Shown piece after piece: positions 10,315 through 26,311 of a stretch of 64,000 nucleotides of DNA. Location of the stretch: NCBI GenBank assembly GCA_016630905.1, contig WBMQ01000015.1, forward strand, positions 186,001-250,000. The letters run 5' to 3'. Made by a program: the position numbers and the translations under genes. Source of the stretch: Capillidium heterosporum. Taxonomy: Eukaryota > Entomophthoromycota > Entomophthoromycetes > Entomophthorales > Capillidiaceae. Positions within the stretch are counted from its first letter, which is position 1; each line of letters starts with the position of its first letter. Under the pieces are notes generated by a model that had not been told where the DNA came from, searched no databases, and saw only the letters and a program-made list of their open reading frames with translations.

Positions 10315-10813
10315 CTAGCTCATAAAGAACCTAGCTAAGGGCATGATACCGATGAAGGGGAAGACGAACCAAGCCAAAAAGTTGAAGCCGCACAAAACTG
10401 GGATCATACCACGTAATAGATCCAGCATCGGGTTACTAACTAATACAGAAGGGTCAACTTCGACTGGCAAAATAGAGTTGATGGCCTGTTGTGAAGAACC
10501 AGCTCATGGAAAGTAGTAGGGAAAGTAGCTCTAGGACACCGGGTAGAGATAGTAGGACAAACCAATCGTTCTTGATGGACTGGTTAAGTTCATCGTACTC
10601 CATAACTATTAAGGCCAAAATGAAGGAAATTAGACTTAGCACTGACAACGTCGTCAGCGAGTTGTTCTTCAAAAAGTAACCTTCGATGACGATTATTAAA
10701 GCGTCAAACAAGGTTATCGTCGTCGTCAAGCCGTAACTTATTAGTTTGGCGGTAGGTTGTAGGTTGGCCTGGTGGGGCCTGGGGAAGGTGCTGGAGTTGC
10801 TAAAGCTCATCAT
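10315..10813 (-). CDS. Multispanning membrane protein with a frame break
   Basis: From the ATG at 10811-10813 a frame with about four hydrophobic helices runs to a TGA at 10454. Around 10483-10500 the coding character moves to the +1 frame. That frame adds AINSILPVEVDPSVLV, a further helix (IPVLCGFNFLAWFVFPFIGI) and ends at TAG 10315-10317. Either one base is surplus (for example T at minus position 10495, codon TTC-T-TCA), or a 52-nt GT-AG intron with a weak donor (gtccta) removes the VLELLSLLLSMSWFF helix. The surplus-base reading keeps a complete helix and is favoured slightly. Family unknown. Confidence 0.6.
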
Positions 10814-12809
10814 CTTGAAAATTTACTATTTAGTTTTCGACTATTTATTAGTGGGATGAAAATGTTTATTTAATTTAAAAATTGATAGCACGTTCTTTTA
10901 TAGCGTGTTTCCTTTGACACACCTCTCCATAAATAATTGTGGCATAAGGTGTTTTAATCCCAAGAAAAAATATAGTTCCTGAATTTGTGACTTAGTTTTA
11001 CACACTAGACATTAGTTAGAAACAAAAGGTACCTAACTTTCTAAACTATCATTGGGTTTCAGGTGTATTGTGGCAACAACTTTAACCGCTTTCCAAAATA
11101 TACTTATGCTAGAGAATTCCTACTAATAAACCTTATTCCCTACGGCTATCACTGTCGTGCCTTTTGAACTGTTATAAGGAGATATTTTACATAGACACTT
11201 GGATCGATCTAAAGGACTGGCTTTGTATCGGGTAATTTTCCATAGTTTTCTAAAATGCACATTTCTCTACACCTTATAGTTACTAACACCCATCTAATAA
11301 AATAGTTAGCGGGTTTAGAGGATGGGGTAAGCTTTTAGCACACTAAATCTACTGAGAAAGAAGTGTGAAACTAGATGTATCGTTACATTTTATAATAGAT
11401 TTGGGACAAATGGCATCTTTACTAACTACATTTAGCTTTCCTTGCAAAGGTAAAAACTAACTAAAGACCCCGATAGCTTTAGGACAATTCCTGACTATAG
11501 CTCTGTTTAGTATGAAACTAGTATATCAATACTCCTGTTACTAGTGAATCTAGTGTAGATATTGCCAAGTTTCAGATGAAACTTAATTGTACTGTAAAGC
11601 CTGTCCTTCTATTTGCACTACTATAAAATAAAACAGCATATTTTTGAGAACATTGCTAAGCGTCTCTTTCATTTGTGAGAAAATTTGCACTAGATTTACT
11701 TGGTAAATATTTTCCAAGTCAGATTTTTGGGCTATCAAAATTTCAGGTTAAACATTCATCAAGGTATCGGTATATTTTGTTAATAAAGCTATGAAGTTAT
11801 GAGATAAAAGTAGTGATTTCTATTGGTTTCATATGAAAGAAAGTTTACCTCGATGTAGTTTAGTAAAACAGTAGGTAAAGAAATTAGTTTATAACCACAT
11901 TTACTATACCTATTTGCACAGTAGAATTTGAACGTAAAACACCTATTAGTTTAAAAAAGAGTGGTAGATCTAATGTTTGTAGTAGTGAATGAAGAGTACT
12001 TACTATTTAATTGCAGATGTCTACATAAAAATAGATGTATCTGAAAATTGGAATTGTTGCTGTTCTCAATAGGTGATATATCTTTAGATTTTATATGAAG
12101 TATACATCTTATACACTAATGTTTTATATTCTATGATAATAGGGTTCAATAAGACAAATCTAATTTAAAACCCCTACATTACATTGCATTTCATCATCAC
12201 TCTTGATGATAAGCATGCCGTAAGAATAAATATTATCCTGAAGGATTATATATAAAGATCATCTATTTCATATATTGCTATTTTTAATAATTAATATGCA
12301 AAGTAGAAAATGCACTTATTTGGCTGAAGATAAAATAATATGGATGTGGGTTCATTCATCTCTGAATCTATTAATGGGTCTTTCTCTTAAGAAGTCTTTA
12401 GCTACTCTAAGGAACAAAATTCTACCTTCCATTAGTACAGTATCGTGTCAGTTAATGGCTATTATTCTAATGTTCAGAGATGGAGAGTTTCCTTCGCTTG
12501 GTAAAAACTAATAAAAATATGAGATAATCAAGCCTGTGATTTACTCGGAATCTAGCAAATGTATTATTTACCAGGTCGGCAGGTGTAGAACTGCACTAAG
12601 AAGCTATAGCCAACTGATCTAATCGAGATAGTGATCTTTAGATCTAATATCAGGTAGCTTTTTGCTTGACGTTATTTTAAGCAAATAAAATTACGAGCTA
12701 ATAATAGTACTTTTAGATTCTGGACCAAGCTTAGCAAATATTTAGATCTTTGGAAAGCTAAAACAAACTCATCCTAGACAGCGATTCAGCTCAAAGCTAA
12801 GTTAACAAG
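10814..12809. other. 2 kb intergenic region
   Basis: No frame with protein-like character. A 78-codon frame at 12275-12511 starts with TTG and shows no features. No tRNA or obvious repeat was seen. Confidence 0.5.
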
Positions 12810-13432
12810 ATGGGGAACAGTGCCAGCAAATCGACTAGGAAGTTTCCAAAGCTCAACACCAACTTAGGTAGTAGTTTACCCAAGGAACAAAGCTTCAGTA
12901 GGGATAGGATGCAGGTAGAGCAACAACAGTATACACCACCTCCACCGGAACCCACGCTACAGGAACAACGTAAACTTATATACTATACCTTTTAGGAGTT
13001 AATGTACATATTTTTATAGGCGAACTCTTCCAAAACTTAAAGAAGTTCAACACACCCATCGAAAGTTTAAACAAAACCAACGACAAAAATACACCGGTAA
13101 CTACAATTTTACTATTTCAATTTTATTTTACTAATTATACTTTATTAATTATACTTTATTTGTTTAAGGCAAGTATGATAACCATCTTAAAGAACCGGCA
13201 AAGTTCAGAGACTTCGGACCAAGCTGCTGAGGTTTCCCAAGTCTTCGATAGGGATACCAAACTAAGCTCGGTAGAAGCTAGGCAGCTCAACGATTTGTTA
13301 ACAAAGGCTTATTTACCAAAAGATATACGTCCTTCTATAAAGGACCTGTCCAATGAGTTTAGATTGGATATAGATACTGTTGAAACTTTGATCAAGTTTT
13401 TGGAGCCTCCGCGTATTAGTAATAAGATTTAA
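12810..13432 (+). CDS. NDUFAF4: NDUFAF4-like mitochondrial complex I assembly factor
   Basis: Three exons with GT-AG introns (about 50 and 72 nt) give 169 residues. The N-terminus MGNSASK is a consensus N-myristoylation site, as in animal NDUFAF4. The middle is polar (PPPPEP). The C-terminal part, KLSSVEARQLNDLLTKAYLP followed by WT/PS-type helices and VETLIKFLEPPRI, matches the NDUFAF4 C-terminal block (KISIVEALTLLNN..., then VNSLLKYF). The family binds early membrane-arm intermediates of NADH dehydrogenase on the matrix side. Its presence implies this fungus has respiratory complex I. The call rests on remembered family motifs. Confidence 0.7.
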
Positions 13433-14171
13433 AGTGCTGTAAATATTCTTTTGTATTGTTTTTCTTGCTGATTTCGAAGCTATCAAGGTTGTATTACATT
13501 GTATGTTTATACTATGGGCATGTAGTATATGGCTTTCAATGCTAATATACATATGATGTGTAGCTGACTATCCATATACTTTCTATTTATAAAAGGAGAA
13601 ATTATATTGAACTATATAGGAAGCTAAGAATATTGAATTTTAAACTGCACCTTTATAATGAGTAGATATACTACCGAGCATTGATGCACATATTTTAAGA
13701 ATTGCCAGCTTTTAAATACTACCAACAGCATATATAAATCGTACATATAGTTAAACTTTAGAAAGCTTACTTTATAGCTTTGTTAAACCCAAAGTTAAAT
13801 TTATTTTGAAATGCCTGAAATACAGCCTTAATAGGCTTGTTGCCGAGGTTGGAGGCTGTTTCAGATACAATATGCTTTACATTTGACAGCCAACACCATT
13901 CCACAATATGGGCTACGGATGTAATATCCGTCCTTCAGATCAAGTATAAATAGGACATAGATCCATAATGTAAAATGTACATTTCAACACAAAGTTTAAA
14001 GTTTTAAATAGGCGCTACAGATAAAGTAGATGTATAAAAGTAAGTTGAGGGCTAATTTTTATTAAAAGGTCCAACTTCGAGTTTAAGGATGTTGGGTAGT
14101 AGAGAAGCAACCGATCAACTGAAGTATCACTTTTAAAATCCAAATTTTGGTGTTTGAGCAGCAAAGATAAA
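13433..14171. other. Intergenic, convergent 3' ends
   Basis: Lies between NDUFAF4 and SNF1 stops. It contains a small perfect hairpin (ACGGAT-GTAAT-ATCCGT near 13915) but no gene I can support. Confidence 0.45.
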
Positions 14172-15959
<1,788 letters not shown>

Positions 15960-16932
15960 CGAGTAACTGTTCTTTCAAAGGGCTTGATGTCAATAAATAA
16001 GTTGGTTAGTAATTCCTGAGTTAAAGGTTTAGGAACTGAATTGTTTTCAAGATGAAGGCTGAAATTTTAACGTAACTGGGTTGTAGTTTCACAGCCAACA
16101 AATATACCATCCTCAACTTTGCATAAACGTCCATTCGCTAAGAATTATGGAGCTTGAACCTTACCTCATTCTTTAGGTAATTAGCATGCTAAGCCAATTA
16201 GATGCTAGTTCGATTGGTAAAACTCTCCTCGAAACCCTCTAAATTGGTAAATAGGCTAATGCTACTTTGAGGGAACTGGCTTATTAACGCCCATAAAATA
16301 AAAATATTTAATTAAAGTCGAGTCAAATTAAAAGGTAGCCCTATAAAGTTAGCAAAGATATTAGCATAACAGTGGTTTTACATGGCTATGTTTAGAATTC
16401 CAACAGGTCTTCAACTTATTTAGTACCATAAACACTCCGTCTTAAAGCTGCTGCTTCTATCATTGTAATGCTGTTCCAAAATGATGAATGCTTCCTATTT
16501 ATAAATCCCTTATTGAAAGCAGCTAATATTTTAGAATGGAAAATAGAGAGCCAATTCATATCAAGGCAGTACATATCTTGGTTGGTATTTGGTAACATTT
16601 TCTTATAAAATTTTAGAATAGGTATTTAATATACATTTCGAATATACGCTGAGGTTATTATACACTATCTCTGTTTTTCCTACATAGTAAAATTTGAAAT
16701 GGTACGATTGATTAAATAGGAATAGCTAGAAATACAACATATATGCTGTATATAGTAGATTTATACCTCTAGTGTAATATAAATATATATAATCTGCCTT
16801 TATATGCGTTAATAGTCTCCAGCTAAGGATCTTTGATTTGGAATAGAATCGTGGATCAAAAGAGAACCACCAAAGCTAGCAAAAATAATAATCTATACCG
16901 ATCCACCAAGATAAAAAACAAAAAGAAGATCC
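15960..16932. other. Intergenic between SNF1 and tRNA-Glu
   Basis: Contains the SNF1 upstream region. No other gene is supported; a 60-codon minus frame at 16416-16598 lacks features. Confidence 0.5.
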
Positions 16933-17004
16933 TCCCCTACAGGGAATCGAACCCTGGCCGTTCCGGTGAAAGCGGAAAATCCTAACCACTGGACCATAGA
17001 GGAT
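16933..17004 (-). tRNA. tRNA-Glu (anticodon TTC)
   Basis: The minus strand folds into a full cloverleaf. The acceptor stem is TCCTCTA/TAGGGGA with one G-U. A D-arm GTCC..GGAT follows. The anticodon stem TTCCG/CGGAA carries loop CTTTCAC, which places TTC at positions 34-36. The T-arm is CAGGG-TTCGATT-CCCTG and the discriminator base is G. There is no intron, and CCA is not encoded, as expected in eukaryotes. Confidence 0.95.
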
Positions 17005-17309
17005 ACTATTGAATGGAGTTGTTCCGATTCATAGAAATGGTATGAAAAAGCATATATAATTATAAATGTTACAATAGTTTTTGGTGGTTGCTTCTCTTGA
17101 GTATTTTCTATAATCTAATGAAAAAGATTTGTAAGAGTATGGAGGTACTATATTAAGCTATTTTGTATTGAATTTTTAGTACCACAACAAAATTTCCAAT
17201 TGTTTTAGTAAATCCATGTTGATTTTAATATATTGTTTAACAACTTATATAAAAATACAATAAACGTTAGAAGATCATGGTTTACCATTTAAAAAGAACC
17301 GCCAAGCAA

Positions 17310-19469
17310 CTAATTCCATACTAAAATATAAGCCCCAACCAACAGCAAGATGACAGTAGACCAAGAAGCGAACTTCAACCAGACTTTTAGCTCACCAATC
17401 CACACGTTCTTGGATTTTCTTCGCTTAATCTCGCCTTTCAGGTTCAAATTGGTAGTTAAGTGCAAATTCATATTGAGGTCATCGTCAAAGTTTTCCAAAT
17501 CGTTTAAATCGGTGTCTTCGTTACAGTAATCCTTGGACATCTCCTACATAAAGGTTTATGAGTTAGTACGTTGACAAGAATTCGTGATGGTTTACCGAAA
17601 CAATTAAACCAGCCACGCTACCGAACGGCATCAAGTTCCCAGCTAAAGTGACCGACCAAGCCAACAAAAACCAGACGTTTCTAAAGAACCTTTCATCCTC
17701 TTTCAGCAGATCCAAGTAGGGTACCAACATGAGTACGGTTGGAATTGAGGTAAAGATGAAGGATAACGAAAGCACTAGCACTACAAAAACCAAAACCTTA
17801 CCGTTCAAGTTCATCGAATGACTCGTCAGATAAGGTTGGAAAATCTCGAATATAAATTTGGGAAGCTTGGTAGTTTGGACACCCCTCAGTAAGATAAAGG
17901 TGCCAAACAGGTAGGTTAGCAAGTTCCAGTTGATCTGTTCTGAGATTAAGGTGGTGGAATCCTCCCCGTCCAAAAATAAAATTAGTAGTGAGGCAGTCAG
18001 ACAGGACCAACCCAAGTCATACTTATAGATGAAACTTAGATACATCGTCGTCAGAATTAGGATCGTCATAGCCATCTTGATGTTGCTACTAAAGTTATTT
18101 GCTTTGGCCAACTTTAAAGATTCATTCAAGTTATTAAGTTGGTTCGATAGTATAGAGTTGGTTTCAATATTGTTATGATAAGATTGGATGGTGCTCTGGT
18201 TGGTGGCAGGATCTTGACCTCGACGTCTTCGTAGTACGGAAGGTACAGTAGGCCAACTGTAGGTGGGGGTTGATCTTAAATCCAATGACATGTCCAAATC
18301 CTTGAATGATAGAGCGGGTGACATAATGGAACTGCTGTTATCTCCACCATCTCCTTTGAAATTAGCAGGGTTGTTACTGAATTGTGGGTTAAAAGTGGTG
18401 CTTAAAGCCCCGTAGTTACTAAGAAGGTTGCTGCTTGCAAAGTTATATTCGCTCTCGTCAAAAGATATAGTTCGGTAATTATTGGGAGTTTCGGTTAATC
18501 TATTGCAGTAGGTTGGTTCCTCACTATTACTGTTGTTGACATTGGCGTTGATAGGAGTCAGTAAGGACAATTGATTCAAACCATCTTGGTTGTCATACTG
18601 CTTGGAATTTAGATACTGTTGCTCCAAATCGAGTACGTCTGAATCTAAACTTAACCTGTCGATATCGATATCCGAGTCTAAATTACTCAAGGCGTTGGAA
18701 TTCTTTGGGTTATGGCTGGAGATTAAAGGTAAACTATCCAATTCGTCGTAGTAATAAAAGTATAGGAATATGTTATTTAAAACGGTAACTATCAAAGCTG
18801 GTGGACCCATCCTCAAACTAAAGGTTAAGAAGGAGATGTTGGGAACACGTTCTTGGACTAACATGTTTTTGGGATTGCCTAGTACCGTAGAAGCTGAGCC
18901 TAAATTTGCTGAGGTTGCCTATATAATGTCATTAATAGACAAATTTCAATTGTATAAATGTAAAAATATAGTTATTTGACTTACTACTGCCATAGCAAAA
19001 GGCTCGACTAACAAATCAAATTCTTCAACGATATCCATAACTACTCCAGTCAAAAAAATAGCTGCACCGTCGTTCATAATGAATGCAGCTAACAAAGAAC
19101 TTAGACTCGATACCCTTATCAATAGCCATCTTGGGGTTGGATCGTTCCACAGTAGCGCTTTTCTTAAATATTTGTTTAGACCCTAGATTATTAAATATAA
19201 ATATATTAGAAAAATCTAATGGAAAGCAATACCTTGGTCTCTAACTTTGCCAAAATAACCATAAGTCCAAATAGCAACAACAAGGTGTTGGAAGAAACAG
19301 ACTGTAGAGCTTGTAGTGGAGTCAGCACCTGCAAAGTTACCATCAAGCTTCCACTTAATAAACTTATGGCGGTTCTACCTACATTTATTGATTTTATCGG
19401 CAAGGCTAGTTGGATCCAGTAGATTAGGAAGATCAGCAGGGTTGCTACTGTTGTTATCGATTCTATCAT
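17310..19469 (-). CDS. ArsB/NhaD-CitM superfamily anion permease
   Basis: Four exons (19469-19233, 19182-18985, 18918-17596, 17543-17310) give an uninterrupted 663-residue protein. About 11-12 hydrophobic helices are visible. The first half has a GRTAISLLSGSLMVTL-type helix and the diagnostic NDGAAIFLTG and TSANLGSASTVLGNPKNM motifs of the ion-transporter (arsenite/citrate/Na-H) superfamily. A long Ser/Asn-rich cytoplasmic loop of about 200 residues separates the halves. The second half repeats the fold (PTVLMLVPYLDLL, SVTLAGNLMPFGSVAGLIVS). The C-terminal exon carries an acidic stretch and a last helix ending ILVWN. The substrate cannot be decided from sequence; arsenite, an organic anion or an organelle anion are all possible. 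Confidence 0.85.
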
Positions 19470-19972
19470 GTCAAAGTCTACTTTCTAAATCGGTTGTGTT
19501 GTCTAATTCTAAATTTCGAGGTTTCGAGGGAATTTATAGAAGATTTGAAGTTGAGTTTGAGCTCAAAGGAGTTAATAAATTTCTCCCTGATGCTTTCAAC
19601 CTATCCAAATCAACGTAATCCCCCATATCTCCAAAAATATATTTGATTTGTTTAGTAAAGATTGTCAAAGCCGTATAAAAATATAATACTTCAAAGACAA
19701 TATTTTTGGGACGAATATTGGATTATCATCATCAAATTACCTTGAAAATTCCATAAACTTTGCTTTCAACATTCAGTCCGATCAAATATAATAAGCACTT
19801 TTAGAAAATAAATTTATAATCAAAAAATTCAAGTAATTTCAAACAGAGATGGGCGATGGATAGTTGGTGAGACGCAAGTTAAGTTTTCAAAGAAACCTAT
19901 ACTTTGTCTTGGAACTTTATTGAACTGAAGCCATCTTATATCAAACTCATCTACTATTATCGAAGGAACAGT
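19470..19972. other. Divergent promoter region
   Basis: Separates the permease and the plus-strand coiled-coil gene, and presumably holds both promoters. Nothing else was recognised. Confidence 0.45.
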
Positions 19973-20710
19973 ATGGATCATCAGCTAAGTTTGTTAAGTT
20001 TTAAGTTGAATGTACTACAGTAAGCTTTTATCATTATTCGAATTTTAATATTTATGTTGTTTTAAATGTATACCTTTAGTAATCAACAATTGCTCCTGTT
20101 AGAAAAACTCAAAGAAACCGATGCATTGCTAACCAAGTTTGAATTAAGTGAGTTTTATACAACGGTAAAAGCATATGTTTAATTCTTATCTTTTAGTACA
20201 TTTACTATTTTTCCATTAATGATCTGCTTTCCAAATACTAACCACTATTTTTATCAACAGATAGGTAAACTACCAGAATACCTGCAGAAGATCGATAGGA
20301 TAAAGCAGAAGCAACAGAAAATCCAACAAATTTACGATGGAATACCCAACTTACAAGCCGAGCTCATAAAAAAGATAATGCTACGAAAACAGATACAAAC
20401 TCACTTGGGCAAGAAATTGGACTTGAAGCTACTGGTTACCGAGAATATCGAAGTCAAGAGTTTAAATTTGGTTAACAGGAGGCAGATTAATTTCGACTTT
20501 GGGGGTAATAGTAAAGGTGTCGATAACATCAAAGATGGAAATGTTATAGAAGAAATTGTCAAAGAGACGGAGAAAACGGAAGTTTTAAGCCTAAGTAGCA
20601 GTAGTAGGAGCTCAAGTAGGAACAAGAGCAAAAGTAAAAGTAAAAGTAAGGATAAGGCAAAAGGTAAAGTCGACGTGGTGTTTAAAGGGTTGTTGGATAA
20701 TTTAAAATAG
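19973..20710 (+). CDS. Coiled-coil protein with Ser/Lys-rich tail (possible BLOC-1/BORC-like)
   Basis: Three exons from ATG 19973, with introns of about 60 and 96 nt. The second intron has an actaac branch point just before its acceptor at 20261. The protein begins MDHQLSLLSFKLNVL. It continues as a heptad-rich coiled coil (NQQLLLLEKLKETDALLTKF, LPEYLQKIDRIKQKQQKIQQ), then a basic stretch and a tail of alternating Ser/Arg and Lys/Ser (SSSRSSSRNKSKSKSKSKDK). The helical part is the size of small lysosome-related organelle complex subunits (BLOC-1, BORC or KxDL type). I cannot match a specific one, so the function stays open. Confidence 0.7.
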
Positions 20711-21909
20711 CTATATGGAAGTTATGGGTAGGGTACTTATCGTCGATAGGTACTATTTGTCCAGTATATTGTAGAATGACAAACATGCAAGAAGTCCTTT
20801 CAAGCCAGTAATAAAGTACATCGATTAGGTTTCCAGTTTTTATGCTTAAAATCCTGTTGAATTTATAAGTATTTGCAAACTATATTTAACTTGTCATTTT
20901 TAATTTACGGATCTCTATAAGCTTCCACCTGTATATATATTAAGTTTAATCAAAGCCAAAACAATATTTCTAGTGATTATAGCATATACAGGTTTAGTTA
21001 AAGATACTAGATGTCTTTTAAATATAGACTTTGCCTTGTATTTTAAATTTGTAGTTCAAGCTTTTAATGTAATATTTAGCTGTTAGATGCTAGCTACCTT
21101 TTCGAAAGAACACATCTAAATAAGCAATACCTTCAACCAGATATAAATTGAAGTTTATATCATACTTATCAAAAGTAAACTGTAAGCCTTTTTAGACAAA
21201 AGTAATATCATTTAGGATATATGTATGCAACCAAATAATTGTATAAAAGTGTGATATAGGTTCTTAACTTAATAAAAGATAAGCGCATTGATTCACTTCT
21301 GCAAAAGCTTCATTATATAAATTAGTTTAAATCTATAAGGAGTTGCAAAATAGAATTGTTGAGAATTAACATTTGGCAACGTAAATATCACTCCAAGTAG
21401 TTAGTATATATACATTTTTAATATAACAAAGGATGGCCAAATGATAGTTGAAAAGGCATATCTTCCAATTATAGGCATCTTTAGGAACGTTATAAAAATA
21501 GATTTGAAAATGTATATAGTAAATATTCTATTCAAGCAGTTCTCTTTTAACAGGATTTATAATTAAATCGATTTTAAACCCTGTCAATAGAATTTTGTAT
21601 ACCCTTGCTCTGTTGAAAGAGAAAAATAGCCATAAATATGAAAAAGCAAGTAATGGTAAGCATATTAAATCTATATTTGTGAAAAATCAAGTCCTTGAAC
21701 TTCAGCTAAACCGTTTGCAGAATCATTGAGGTACAACATAAACAACGGATCGAACCAACAGACCTAATAAAACACAAATTGGGTGTAGGACTTACCCATT
21801 TAACTATTAGTTTAAAGAGGTTTAGGAGCTGAAGTGGCGACCGCTCCCTTACGTTCAAAGTTTAAGTTGTAGATTTTTAACACCTAAATTAGAAATCGTT
21901 AGCAATATA
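20711..21909. other. Intergenic, including likely 3' UTR of PRMT1
   Basis: AT-rich. Its right part (about 21660-21909) contains intron-like GT-AG signals on the minus strand, downstream of the PRMT1 stop. Confidence 0.4.
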
Positions 21910-23282
<1,373 letters not shown>

Positions 23283-24009
23283 CGTGAACTGTTAGAACCT
23301 TAGCAAGAAATGGAAAATCTTTGCACTCCAACTTTTTATTTAGGAAGTTTGAATGATGTCACTATTCCGAGAGGGTTCAACTCTAGAGAACATTTGCTTG
23401 GAGCTTGTGGCACACAGTTCAAATCCAGTATAGGAAATATTGCCTTAACAGAAATTTCTTAGCACTCAAATAAATAAGTTCAAAAGCTTTGCTATCGACT
23501 GACTGGCGTTTATACTGGTAGTCCTCAATCTTGTAGGTACAAAGCAGCTTTATTTCAAACTGTTGCTATCTACTATATTTTATTTTTAAAATTTACAAAT
23601 ACTTACAAAGTTGAAGACTACTGGTTTTTTAAAGTTCCATGGTAGGTTTCTGTTTTGTGTCTTGAGGTGGCATGTTGCCTATAGATCCAATTTAATCTGT
23701 GTATAGAGTAGAAATATAAAGGTTAAGGCTAATAGAGAATAGGGTCTGGTTGAATATAAGGATATGAAATGTATAGTATATATATGAACTTTAGTTTAAA
23801 ACACAAGGCTATATTAAACTATAGTATGCATCATATCAAGATTGAGGAAAATATTTCAGTTTATAGTGCTATTCAGCAACGAAGGTTCAACAAGTACTAT
23901 AAAGAGCACAAAACAAAGGATAACTACTGCTCAAAAAGTTTGAACGGTCTTTTTATTTTTATAAAATCGACAACTACTTTACCTACCTTTGAAAAAGAAT
24001 AGTTCGGGA
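23283..24009. other. Intergenic
   Basis: Promoter side of PRMT1 and 3' side of Nup54. A 77-codon plus-strand frame at 23769-24002 has no features. Confidence 0.45.
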
Positions 24010-26311
24010 TCAGGGGTGGATGCCCTCGTGACGAAGTTTGGACAGCTGTTCTTGGGAGAACTTGACGTTGGTCGCCACCCTAGATTTGAAATCGTTCAAC
24101 AGGACTTGGAACTCCTCCAGTTGCTACAAATATTAAAAGACAAATATAAAAGTTAGTCTACTGATGAACATTCAAATAAAAGTACCTTTACAGCCTCCAC
24201 CTTTTGACTCTCACTCAATTCTATTTTCCTCCGTCCATCCAAGTCGGCCTTAGAACCGCTGTTGGCTACCTTGAACCTTTCGACCAGCATGTCGACCTGA
24301 GCCCCTACGTCCTTGCGCATCTTATCGAAGCCGCCCCCGTAGCCAAAATCGGGTAATGATCCCTTGATAGCCTCCAGCTGGTGCTTCAAAGCTTCCTCCT
24401 CAACAGTCAAGGGTTTACCTCGGTTCTGGATGAGGATAACCCGCTTGGTCAGTCTTAAGATGCGGGCGTTGAGCAAGGTCTGGCGACGCTTCATGGCGGC
24501 AATCTTACCACCCAGCTCCCCAACTTCGGTACGATCCAATTTCTCGAGGGACTGCTGCATGGTGTCGATAGCGGTTTGGAATTTTGTCAGTTGCTTGGCT
24601 TGCAGGTCGACACGGTGTTCTAAACCGTCAAAACCTTTGCTGAGCACAGGTACCATACTATTTAAGAATAAAGTTACTAAAGTAATTCAAGATGTATGCT
24701 TACCACTTGGAATCAGGGTTGTTGGATACGGCCTGGCGGTAGATCGTAGTGGGCTTCGTCTCCTCATTGAAGAGGTGTAACTGGGAAGGGTGTACCAGGT
24801 TATAGAAATAGCGCTAATAGAGTTAGATTGAAATCACTTACGAAATTTACCTGAAGTAAGTAGTGCTCCGAGTTAACATCTAGAGACTGCTGGATGTTGA
24901 TCAACTGTTCAAAGAGAGTAGGCTTGGCGTTACCAACTAAAATAAACGGTAAAAATCGATGCCATGAAAATAATTTACCTTGGATTCCCGCCTTCTCAAG
25001 TGCGTACTCAATAACATGGTTGTAGATTGGGTCGATAGTGACGGCTTGAGGTTGAACTGATGGGAGTTGAGATTGCTGCTGTAAGCTGGTACCAGCTCCA
25101 AATCCTGGGAATGAAGTTTGTCCTAACTGATTGGTTTGCCCAAATCCACCCAAGGTGTTGGTAGTACTACCGAAGCCCGAAGTTCCCGTTCCAAACCCAC
25201 TCAAAGGTTTAGTAGCATTCGATCCAAAGCTGGATCCAAAGCCAGCACCTGTACCAGAAATAGCCGTGTTGGTGGCTCCAAATCCAAGGATAGGCTTTGC
25301 TGCGTTGGCACCGAATGCAGATCCAAAGCCGGTACCTGTAGCTGCGGTACTAGTAGCAGTCTGTCCAAAACCGGTACCGAAACCTCCGGTGGCCATTGAA
25401 GTCGCAGTGTTTCCAAACCCAGTGTTGGTAGTTGCACCAAAGCCACCAGTAGTAGCTGTATTGGAGGCTCCAAATCCACCAGTAGCTGTACTAGTGGCAC
25501 CGAAGCCTGTGTTGGCGGTAGCTCCAAATCCGGTGTTTGCGGTTGAGGAGCCAAAGCCACCGGTAGTAGGATTGGTGTTACCGAATCCTCCAGTAACTGG
25601 TTTGCTCAGACCAAATCCACCAGCAGTACTGGTCGCACCAAAGCCTGTGTTGGTAGCAGTTGAAGAGCCAAAGCCTCCAGTGGCGCTGGCACCAAAGCCG
25701 GTGTTAGTAGTCGGTGCACCAAAGCCAGTGCTCGTTGAACCGAATCCAGTAGTCTTGTTAGCAGCTCCGAATCCAGTGTTTACATTTGAGGCTCCAAAGC
25801 CGGTATTGGAAGTGGAAGCTCCGAAGTTTGTACCTGTGTTAGATGCTCCAAAACCTGTGTTAGCTGTGGCCGCTCCAAATCCACTTCCAGTGTTACTTTG
25901 ACCGAATCCTGTGTTGGTAGTCGATGCTCCGAAGCCGGTATTTGTGTTAGAGGCTCCAAACCCACCGCTCGGAGCTCCAAAGCCAGCATTTGTACTTTGT
26001 CCGAAACCACCTGTGTTTGTATTTGTCTGACCGAAGCCAGTGTTTGTGTTTTGGCCAAAGCCGCCGGTGTTTTGATTACTTTGGCCGAAACCAGTGTTGG
26101 TACTAGCCCCAAATCCACCTGTATTAGGGTTAGTTTGGCCGAAGCCTCCAGTGTTAGTGGCAGCTCCGAACCCACCTTGGCTCTGATTACTCTGACCGAA
26201 GCCTCCTGTGGAGCTCCCGAAGCCCCCACCCGTGTTGCTTTGACCAAAACCAGTGTTCTGATTGGACTGACCGAAACTACTGCCAAAACCACCTGTATTA
26301 CCAAATGACAT
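24010..26311 (-). CDS. NUP54: Nucleoporin Nup54/Nup57
   Basis: Central-channel FG nucleoporin of the Nup62-Nup58-Nup54 complex. Five exons splice without any frame break. The first about 400 residues are GFG/FG repeats separated by Asn/Thr/Gly/Ser spacers, the selective barrier. Next comes a conserved segment (HYLLQ-RYFYNLVHPSQ, NPDSKCMVPVLSKGFDGLEHR) diagnostic for Nup54. Long alpha-helical coiled coils follow (RVDLQAKQLTKFQTAIDTM, AAMKRRQTLLNARILRLTKR, LTVEEEALKHQLEAIK). The last exon ends QEQLSKLRHEGIHP. The repeat region is open on several opposite-strand frames by composition only. Divergent from the PPR gene with about 310 bp between starts. Confidence 0.93.

Noticed and set aside
12275-12511. 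78-codon frame
   Set aside because: TTG start, no domain features, isolated in intergenic sequence.
25131-25901. Long plus-strand Pro/Val/Lys-rich frame over Nup54
   Set aside because: It is the complement of the FG-repeat codons; the spliced Nup54 on the minus strand explains the region fully.
25780-26304. Alternative minus-strand frame over the FG repeats
   Set aside because: Low-complexity shadow of the Nup54 frame.
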